Below are positions 58,540 to 64,000 of a DNA stretch of 64,000 bases, one piece after another (the first letter of the stretch is position 1; each line of letters starts with the position of its first letter). The translations under genes were made by a program, and so were the position numbers. Below the pieces are notes generated by a model. The model did not search any database, was not told the DNA's origin, and saw nothing but the letters and a program-made list of their open reading frames with translations. Location of the stretch: assembly GCA_963668615.2 (NCBI GenBank), contig CAXXCL010000004.1, positions 1-64,000 of the forward strand, read 5' to 3'. The DNA is from JAAYPI01 sp963668615. Its GTDB lineage: Bacteria; Bacteroidota; Bacteroidia; Bacteroidales; Paludibacteraceae.

Positions 58540-59235
58540 ATGAAAACATCTAATCTTATCATTACAAGTTTACTTTCCGTAGGGATAATTTTTTCTAGTT
58601 GTTCATCTTTGAATAATACAACAAAAGGCGGTCTAATAGGCGGTGGAGCAGGTGCCGCTTTGGGAACAGGTGTCGGTGCTCTAATAGGAAAAAATGCTAA
58701 AAGTGCAGCAATAGGGGCTGCAATAGGAACAGCAGTTGGTGCAACAACAGGTGTAATTATCGGAAAAAAGATGGATAAAGCAGCAGAAAAAGCAGCTGCC
58801 ATTGAAGGAGCAAAAGTAGAAAAAATAACAGATGCAAATAACTTGCAAGCAGTAAAGGTGACCTTTGCATCGGGTATTTTATTTGCCTCAAATAAAAGTG
58901 TATTAAATACTGCATCGAAATCTGCATTAACTGATTTTGCTAAAATTTTGTTAGAAAATCCGACAATGGATATTGCTATAATGGGACATACAGACAATAC
59001 AGGTTCTTTGGAAGTCAACCAAAAATTGTCACAAGACCGTGCCCAAGCAGTAGCCAAATTCTTGGTTTCAAAGAATGTTCCTTCAACTCAATTTAAAGAA
59101 ATTACAGGAAAAAACTACGCAGAACCAGTAGCTGATAATAGTACCGAAGCAGGAAAAGCAGCCAACCGTCGTGTAGAAATTTATATGTATGCCAGCCAAG
59201 ATATGATTAAAGCAGCAGAAGCTCAGACCAAATAA
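58540..59235 (+). CDS. OmpA-family outer-membrane lipoprotein
   Basis: A 231-residue lipoprotein. The signal peptide ends at a lipobox with Cys21 (IIFSSC). A glycine-zipper segment spans about 32-85 (GGLIGGGAGAALGTGVGALI, AIGAAIGTAVGATTGVIIG), which may insert in a membrane. The C-terminal OmpA domain (about 105-222) shows IAIMGHTDNTGSLEVNQKLS, DRAQAVAKFL and KAANRRVEIYM, which bind peptidoglycan. It should link outer membrane and cell wall. It has its own promoter and terminator. Confidence 0.93.
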   Translation: MKTSNLIITSLLSVGIIFSSCSSLNNTTKGGLIGGGAGAALGTGVGALIGKNAKSAAIGAAIGTAVGATTGVIIGKKMDKAAEKAAAIEGAKVEKITDANNLQAVKVTFASGILFASNKSVLNTASKSALTDFAKILLENPTMDIAIMGHTDNTGSLEVNQKLSQDRAQAVAKFLVSKNVPSTQFKEITGKNYAEPVADNSTEAGKAANRRVEIYMYASQDMIKAAEAQTK

Positions 59236-59255
59236 TTAATCTTACTCAATATTTC

Positions 59256-59289
59256 AAAAGCTTACCCTTCTCCGGGTAAGCTTTTTTTA
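59256..59289 (+). terminator. Terminator of the OmpA-like gene
   Basis: A 12-bp stem (59256-59267 AAAAGCTTACCC with 59274-59285), 6-nt loop and a run of T to 59288. It lies 21 nt after the stop codon. Confidence 0.9.
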
Positions 59290-59361
59290 TGAGTTAACGT
59301 AAAATAAATTTAAAGGAGATCTCCTATTGTCTAAAAGCATTTTCATCACAATGCCACATAC

Positions 59362-59397
59362 AAAAAAAGAGCTTACCAAATATGGCAAGCTCTTTTT
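59362..59397 (-). terminator. Terminator of ppdK (minus strand)
   Basis: A 14-bp stem (59384-59397 with 59364-59377; core AAGAGCTT) lies 19 nt past the ppdK stop. One position pairs as G-U only in minus-strand RNA and is an A-C mismatch on the plus strand, so it is directed at ppdK. The A-run 59362-59368 gives the U-tract. Confidence 0.85.
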
Positions 59398-59415
59398 AGT
59401 ATTTTTATTATCCTC

Positions 59416-62136
59416 TTAACGCAGAGCAGCTTGAGCAGCCGCCAAACGAGCAATAGGGACACGGAAAGGAGAACAAGACACATAGTTCAACCCTACCTTA
59501 TGGCAAAATTCAATAGATGATGGTTCACCTCCATGTTCGCCACAAATACCACACTTCAAATCAGGACGGACAGAACGACCTTTCTCAGTAGCCATTCGCA
59601 CTAATTGTCCTACACCTTTTTGGTCAAGTACTTGAAATGGATCATTTTTCAAAATTTTCATATCCAAGTAGGCAGGAAGGAAAGATGCTACATCATCACG
59701 ACTATAACCAAAGGTCATTTGAGTTAAGTCATTCGTTCCAAATGAGAAAAATTCGGCTTTTTCGGCAATACGGTCAGCAGTAAGAGCCGCACGAGGAATT
59801 TCAATCATTGTTCCGACTTTGAATTCGATACTGGTACCCGTTTCTTTGAATAACAGAGCAGCCGTTTCACGAATAATTCTTTCTTGATTAGCAAATTCAT
59901 GTAAGTTACCCGTAAGAGGCACCATAATTTCAGGGATAGCAGTGATTCCTTCTTTTTTCAATTCAAGAGCAGCTCCCAAAATAGCACGGGTTTGCATTTC
60001 TGTGATTTCAGGATACGTATTTCCCAAGCGACAACCACGATGACCCAACATTGGATTAGATTCGTGTAAAGAATCCACACGTTGATGAATATACGCATAA
60101 GAAACACCCATGATTTCAGCCAACTCGCGTTGTTCTTTTTCTTCGTGAGGAACAAATTCATGCAAAGGAGGATCCAATAAACGAACAGTTACCGGACAAC
60201 CAGCCATTGCTTTAAAAATTCCTTTAAAATCAGCTTTTTGATAAGGTAAAATCTTAGCCAATGCTTTGCGACGCCCCTCGACAGTTTCTGCCAAAATCAT
60301 TTCACGCATAGCACGAATTTTTTCTCCTTCAAAAAACATATGTTCTGTACGGCAAAGACCTATACCTACAGCACCGAAGTTACGAGCAACTTCAGCATCG
60401 TGAGGAGTATCAGCATTGGTGCGAACAACCATTTTAGTATATTTATCGGCTAATTTCATCAATTCAGCAAAATCAGCGTCCAATTCGGCTTCTTTAGTTG
60501 CCACAGATCCTAAATAAATTTCTCCGGTAGAGCCATTCAATGAAATAAAATCACCTTCTTTCAAGGTAATACCATCAACAGACATTGTTTTTGCGTTATA
60601 ATCAATAACCAATGTTCCGGCTCCTGACACACAACACTTACCCATACCACGAGCAACAACAGCAGCATGAGAAGTCATACCTCCACGAGCGGTAAGAATA
60701 CCTTGTGCAGCAGCCATACCTGCCAAATCTTCAGGTGAAGTTTCAATACGAACCATGATTACGCGTTCACCTTTTAATGCCCAAAGAGCAGCATCATCAG
60801 CATTGAAAACAATTTTACCCGAAGCAGCACCGGGAGATGCAGCTAAACCTTTTGCAATAACACGAGCTTCTTTTAGCGCTTTTTTATCAAAAATAGGATG
60901 AAGAAGTTCATCTAATTTATTAGGTTCAACACGCATAACGGCAGTTTTCTCATCTAACATACCTTGACGTAACATATCCATAGCAATTTTTACCATGGCA
61001 GCACCGGTACGTTTACCGTTACGAGTTTGCAAGAACCACAATTTACCTTCTTGAACGGTAAATTCCATATCTTGCATATCTTTGTAGTGATTTTCCAATT
61101 TAGTTTGAAGAGCATCTAACTCAGCATAAATAGAAGGCATAGCTTCTTCCATAGACGGATACTTAGCTAGTCTGTCGGCTTCCGAAACGCCTGCCAATTT
61201 TGCCCAACGTTGAGAACCTTCTTTCGTAATTTGTTGCGGTGTGCGAATACCTGCAACCACGTCCTCTCCTTGTGCATTGATAAGATATTCTCCTACAAAA
61301 AGATCTTCACCCGTTGCAGCATCACGAGAAAAACAAACACCGGTAGCTGAAGTATTACCCATATTACCGAAAACCATGGCTTGTACGCTTACAGCAGTAC
61401 CCCATTCAGCAGGTATTCCTTCCATTTTACGATAAAGGATGGCACGTTCGTTCATCCAACTATCAAACACAGCACAAATAGCCCCCCAAAGTTGTTCATA
61501 GGCAGATTCGGGAAAATCTTTTCCTGTTTGTGCCTTAACGGCAGCTTTAAATTTGCTAACCAATTCCTTCAAATCATCTACAGAAAGATCCGTATCCAAT
61601 TTGACACCTTTAGACTCTTTTACACCTTCTATAATTTCTTCAAATGGATCAATATCGGTTTTATTAACAGGTTTCATCCCCAAAACGACATCTCCGTACA
61701 TTTGCACAAAACGACGATATGAGTCCCAAACAAAACGAGGGTTGCCCGTCTTTTTAGTCAAACCTTCAACAACTTTATCATTCAATCCCAAATTTAAAAT
61801 GGTATCCATCATACCCGGCATAGAAGCACGAGCTCCTGAACGCACAGAAACCAACAAAGGATTTTCAACATCTCCAAATTTGGAATTCATTAACTTTTCT
61901 AGATGAGCAACGGCTTCTTCCACATCAGCTTTAAGCAATTCTACTACTTCTTTTTTACCTATTTCGTAATACTCATTACAAACATCGGTTGTGATTGTGA
62001 AACCCGGAGGAACAGGAACACCAATTAAATTCATTTCAGCAAGGTTTGCTCCTTTACCACCAAGCAAATTTTTCATTTCAGCTTTACCCTCGGCTTGTCC
62101 GTTTCCAAAAGTATAAACACGTTTTTTTTTGTCCAT
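59416..62136 (-). CDS. ppdK: Pyruvate, phosphate dikinase
   Basis: A 906-residue enzyme reversibly converting pyruvate, ATP and phosphate to PEP, AMP and pyrophosphate. It can run as a PPi-saving glycolytic step or in gluconeogenesis. The N-terminal ATP-grasp domain begins VYTFGNGQAEGKAEMKNLLG. The phosphohistidine is His490 in GGMTSHAAVVARGMG. The C-terminal PEP/pyruvate barrel has LCRTEHMFF, VRLLDPPLHEF, and the catalytic cysteine region NYVSCSPFRVPIARLA. Length matches the family (about 870-910). Single-gene unit with its own promoter element (62201) and terminator. Confidence 0.98.
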   Translation of the reverse strand: MDKKKRVYTFGNGQAEGKAEMKNLLGGKGANLAEMNLIGVPVPPGFTITTDVCNEYYEIGKKEVVELLKADVEEAVAHLEKLMNSKFGDVENPLLVSVRSGARASMPGMMDTILNLGLNDKVVEGLTKKTGNPRFVWDSYRRFVQMYGDVVLGMKPVNKTDIDPFEEIIEGVKESKGVKLDTDLSVDDLKELVSKFKAAVKAQTGKDFPESAYEQLWGAICAVFDSWMNERAILYRKMEGIPAEWGTAVSVQAMVFGNMGNTSATGVCFSRDAATGEDLFVGEYLINAQGEDVVAGIRTPQQITKEGSQRWAKLAGVSEADRLAKYPSMEEAMPSIYAELDALQTKLENHYKDMQDMEFTVQEGKLWFLQTRNGKRTGAAMVKIAMDMLRQGMLDEKTAVMRVEPNKLDELLHPIFDKKALKEARVIAKGLAASPGAASGKIVFNADDAALWALKGERVIMVRIETSPEDLAGMAAAQGILTARGGMTSHAAVVARGMGKCCVSGAGTLVIDYNAKTMSVDGITLKEGDFISLNGSTGEIYLGSVATKEAELDADFAELMKLADKYTKMVVRTNADTPHDAEVARNFGAVGIGLCRTEHMFFEGEKIRAMREMILAETVEGRRKALAKILPYQKADFKGIFKAMAGCPVTVRLLDPPLHEFVPHEEKEQRELAEIMGVSYAYIHQRVDSLHESNPMLGHRGCRLGNTYPEITEMQTRAILGAALELKKEGITAIPEIMVPLTGNLHEFANQERIIRETAALLFKETGTSIEFKVGTMIEIPRAALTADRIAEKAEFFSFGTNDLTQMTFGYSRDDVASFLPAYLDMKILKNDPFQVLDQKGVGQLVRMATEKGRSVRPDLKCGICGEHGGEPSSIEFCHKVGLNYVSCSPFRVPIARLAAAQAALR

Positions 62137-62200
62137 AAAATCTATAAATTAATATATACTATTAAAAGTCAATTGATATAATAGGTTTCGCAAGAGGGTG

Positions 62201-62208
62201 CAAATGTA
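62201..62208 (-). promoter_or_regulatory. -7 promoter element of ppdK
   Basis: Minus-strand TACATTTG (TAnnTTTG), leaving a leader of about 60 nt before the ATG at 62136. It sits in the 147-nt gap after the yggS gene, which otherwise shows nothing. Confidence 0.6.
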
Positions 62209-62283
62209 TTATTTTATATTGAAAAGTGAAAATGGAATGTAAAAATTGAATATTTTTTGTAACATGAAAGCCTCCAAATAGCA

Positions 62284-62958
62284 TTACTGATACATCCTTT
62301 CTCCAAAAATTCCACTTCCTATCCTCACCAATGTAGAACCCTCTTCTATGGCAATGGAGTAATCATGAGTCATACCCATTGAGATTTCACAAAAATCATC
62401 TTGATTAGAAAAATAATGCGTTTTGAGGTAATCAAATTTTTCTTTAAGCGAACGGAATTCGCAACGAACTTGATTTGTATCTTCCGTATCAGTAGCCATA
62501 CCCATAACACCCGCTAAACGGATATGTTGCAATTGTTTATACGGTTGCGACTGTAACATTTGCTCACACTCAGCAAGTGAAAAGCCATATTTGGTTTCTT
62601 CTTGTGCTATGTGAAATTGCAACAAACAAATTATTTGACGATTGATTTTAGCAGCCTGTTTATCAATCTCAGACAAGAGCTTAAAAGAGTCTACTCCATG
62701 AATAAGCGACACATAAGGCACAATATATTTCACCTTATTTGTTTGTAAGTGACCGATAAAATGCCACTGAATATCCTTAGGCAGGTGCTCAGCTTTTGGC
62801 ACCAATTCTTGTGCATGACTTTCCCCAAACACACGTTGTCCGCAATCATAAGCTTCTTGAATACTTTCTTGCGGATTAAACTTAGAAACAGCTACCAAAC
62901 ATACATGTGCCGGTAACTGTTTCTTAATGGTTATAATATTTTGCGAGATACTTGACAC
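62284..62958 (-). CDS. YggS/PROSC-family pyridoxal-phosphate homeostasis protein
   Basis: A 224-residue single-domain TIM-barrel PLP protein. The PLP lysine is Lys26 in LVAVSKFNPQESI. The phosphate and substrate loops GESHAQEL, IQWHFIGHLQTNKVKYI, SMGMTHDYSIAIEEGSTLVR and GSGIFGERMY are intact. Family members keep free PLP in balance and affect amino-acid metabolism; no enzymatic reaction is settled. It starts 9 nt after the sodB stop, so it probably shares that transcript. Confidence 0.94.
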   Translation of the reverse strand: MSSISQNIITIKKQLPAHVCLVAVSKFNPQESIQEAYDCGQRVFGESHAQELVPKAEHLPKDIQWHFIGHLQTNKVKYIVPYVSLIHGVDSFKLLSEIDKQAAKINRQIICLLQFHIAQEETKYGFSLAECEQMLQSQPYKQLQHIRLAGVMGMATDTEDTNQVRCEFRSLKEKFDYLKTHYFSNQDDFCEISMGMTHDYSIAIEEGSTLVRIGSGIFGERMYQ

Positions 62959-62967
62959 CCTTATGCT

Positions 62968-63543
62968 TTAAAAACGACTTTCGATAACTGTCCAATCAAT
63001 TATATTCCAAAGAGCTGCAATATAATCAGCTCTTCTATTTTGATAATCCAAGTAATAAGCATGTTCCCACACATCAATGTTAAGCAATGGCTGTCCACCT
63101 TTAGTGAGGGGATTGCCCGCATTGCTTTCTTTGGTAATTTCCAGTTTGCCTTGAGCATTTACACTAAGCCATGCCCAACCAGAACCAAAAAGAGTCAGGG
63201 CAGCTGCTCCAAATTCTTTTTTGAAATCATCAAAAGAACCGAAAGATGCACTAATAGCTTCAGCTAATTTTCCTTCAGGTTTTAATTTTGGAGAAGCTGA
63301 AAATTGTGCAAAATAAAATTCGTGGTTGTACACCTGAGCAGCATTGTTAAAAACTGCTCCGTCAGACTTCTTTATTATAGAAACCAAATCTGCATTTTCA
63401 AAAGGTGTGCCCGTTTTTAAGTTGTTTAAATTGGTTACATAAGTTTGAAGATGCTTGCCATGATGGAATTCCAAGGTTTGCTGACTGATAACCGGAGACA
63501 AAGTTGCCAATCCGTAAGGTAAATTTGTTAGTCCAAAAGTCAT
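62968..63543 (-). CDS. sodB: Iron-type superoxide dismutase
   Basis: A 191-residue Fe/Mn superoxide dismutase disproportionating superoxide in the cytoplasm. Metal ligands are His27 (EFHHGKH), His74 (QVYNHEF), Asp157 and His161 (DVWEHAYYLDY). Gln70 in NNAAQVYNH is the position used by Fe-type enzymes. Related Bacteroidales enzymes can also use manganese, so cambialism is possible. It has its own promoter inside the end of the DUF721 gene. It helps explain aerotolerance of an otherwise anaerobe-like gene set. Confidence 0.96.
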   Translation of the reverse strand: MTFGLTNLPYGLATLSPVISQQTLEFHHGKHLQTYVTNLNNLKTGTPFENADLVSIIKKSDGAVFNNAAQVYNHEFYFAQFSASPKLKPEGKLAEAISASFGSFDDFKKEFGAAALTLFGSGWAWLSVNAQGKLEITKESNAGNPLTKGGQPLLNIDVWEHAYYLDYQNRRADYIAALWNIIDWTVIESRF

Positions 63544-63582
63544 AATGATTTATTTTTAAGGTTAAACAATAGTAACACAACC

Positions 63583-63611
63583 CAAATGTACGAAAACTTA
63601 TCGAAATACAA
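63583..63611 (-). promoter_or_regulatory. Promoter of sodB-yggS
   Basis: On the minus strand, TTG at 63611-63609 and TACATTTG at 63590-63583, spacer 18 nt, fit the Bacteroidota consensus. The -33 part lies in the last codons of the DUF721 gene. The leader to ATG 63543 is about 35 nt. Confidence 0.65.
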
Positions 63612-63888
63612 TATCTTTTATGACTTCTTTTCCTACTTTTTCATTCAGTGAAGCTATTAGTTTTGACCTCGTCATCATTAATTCGTTTCGAAGGACGGAA
63701 GAAGATAATTTGACATAAAGTACTCCGTTTTTTATTATCAATTCAGTAGTGTAATTTTTGATAGTGCTCCCCAAGACCTTTTCCCAAGATTGCATAATAT
63801 CGACCTCGTCAAGTTTTTGTTGCAAATTATTCTGTTGAAAGATTTGTCGTATAACATCCGATATTTTCTCGGTATTTTTCTTTCTCAT
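63598..63888 (-). CDS. DUF721 / DciA-like protein
   Basis: A 96-residue protein of the DUF721 family, to which the DciA replicative-helicase loader belongs. The KH-like core is clear: MQSWEKVLGSTIKNYTTELI (Trp34 conserved), GVLYVKLSSSVLRNELMMTR and a final short KEVIKDIVFR. It lacks the long extra N- or C-terminal tail seen in some DciA proteins. It begins 3 nt after the recF stop, a neighbourhood known in Bacteroidota. A role in DnaB loading is a family inference. Confidence 0.87.
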   Translation of the reverse strand: MRKKNTEKISDVIRQIFQQNNLQQKLDEVDIMQSWEKVLGSTIKNYTTELIIKNGVLYVKLSSSVLRNELMMTRSKLIASLNEKVGKEVIKDIVFR

Positions 63889-63891
63889 ATT

Positions 63892-64000
63892 TTATTCTAA
63901 AAAAACGCCATTATCCTTTACTGTAAAAATTTTGTACGGATTATTTATTTGTTTCAGGAGTTCATCCAAATGTTCGCGATTGGTATCTGTAATAAATATC
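63892..64000 (-). CDS. recF: RecF, C-terminal fragment
   Basis: The last 36 codons of a minus-strand gene that continues beyond the window. They read IFITDTNREHLDELLKQINN then PYKIFTVKDNGVFLE and stop at 63892-63894. This matches the end of RecF, the SMC-like ATPase that helps RecA load at gapped DNA; IFITDTN is its conserved D-loop region. It is 3 nt before the DUF721 gene. Fragment short, but the match to the Bacteroidales RecF tail as I recall it is good. Confidence 0.8.
   Translation of the reverse strand, partial: IFITDTNREHLDELLKQINNPYKIFTVKDNGVFLE

Noticed and set aside
58515..59057. A 180-codon open frame opposite the OmpA-like lipoprotein
   Set aside because: Alanine/proline-rich shadow of the glycine-zipper coding region; the plus-strand gene has lipobox, OmpA motif, promoter and terminator.
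1..64000. CRISPR array, insertion sequences, prophage, tRNA or rRNA genes
   Set aside because: No regularly spaced repeats, transposase, integrase or cloverleaf-type sequences were seen; every gap is under 300 bases and mostly holds promoters or terminators.

Overview
The window is a stretch of Bacteroidota chromosome, most likely order Bacteroidales. Five things point there: AT-rich coding sequence; the ATP synthase gene order atpD-atpC-(membrane ORF)-atpB-E-F-H-A-G; many TAnnTTTG promoter elements with almost no Shine-Dalgarno sequences; families typical of the phylum (DUF4924, DUF5683, DUF4254, fused RibBA and HisIE, Bacteroidota-type ComEC); and a secreted amylase ending in a type IX secretion sorting domain. 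That last feature argues against Bacteroides itself and for a Porphyromonas/Paludibacter/Dysgonomonas-like relative. I do not assign a genus.

Layout, left to right. 1-2.6 kb: tail of a DUF4924 gene and dTDP-rhamnose genes rfbA-rfbC-rfbD (rfbB absent), closed by a strong terminator. 2.7-11.7 kb: complete F1Fo ATP synthase operon with an AtpI-position membrane protein, followed closely by a long-chain acyl-CoA ligase. 11.9-17.8 kb: ECF sigma factor, a 54-residue ORF, rpe, comEC, nrnA and a phosphoglycerate-mutase-like gene. 17.8-23.8 kb: zinc-ribbon protein, thrC, DUF2007 protein, metY, metA and a U32 peptidase-family protein; together with the mutase-like gene this is a threonine/methionine island. 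23.9-26.6 kb: secreted GH13 amylase. 26.6-29.3 kb (minus): Wzz-like protein, rhomboid protease, LysM glucosaminidase. 29.4-33.2 kb: cdd, START-like protein, LptF/G-type permease, ribBA. 33.2-37.1 kb (minus): parA-parB-DUF5683-MltD operon. 37.3-39.5 kb: two GT4 glycosyltransferases. 39.5-45.8 kb (minus): seven-gene LPS core/O-antigen ligation operon. 46-51.5 kb: pheS, lon, TPR protein. 51.5-55.8 kb (minus): purU-hisH-hisA-hisF-hisIE-ftsE. 56-59.2 kb: NfeD protein, floA, nucleoside phosphorylase, OmpA-like lipoprotein. 59.4-64 kb (minus): ppdK, then recF-dciA-sodB-yggS.

The genes are almost all core: energy (ATP synthase, PPDK), amino acids (Thr, Met, His), riboflavin, cell envelope (rhamnose, LPS core, LptG, murein hydrolases, flotillin), chromosome segregation and replication (ParAB, DciA, RecF) and protein quality control (Lon). 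Reading frames are intact, with no insertion sequence, prophage, CRISPR array, tRNA or rRNA seen. No gap between genes exceeds 300 bases; the largest (12536-12833) contains a small ORF.

I found no convincing new defence or mobile system. The observations most worth following are: the mutase-like protein beside thrC as a probable homoserine kinase; the unassigned membrane protein inside the ATP synthase operon; the small ORF after the sigma factor; the GT9/GT90/kinase/ligase LPS operon with two proteins of unknown function; and inverted repeats around the lptG-type and OmpA promoters.
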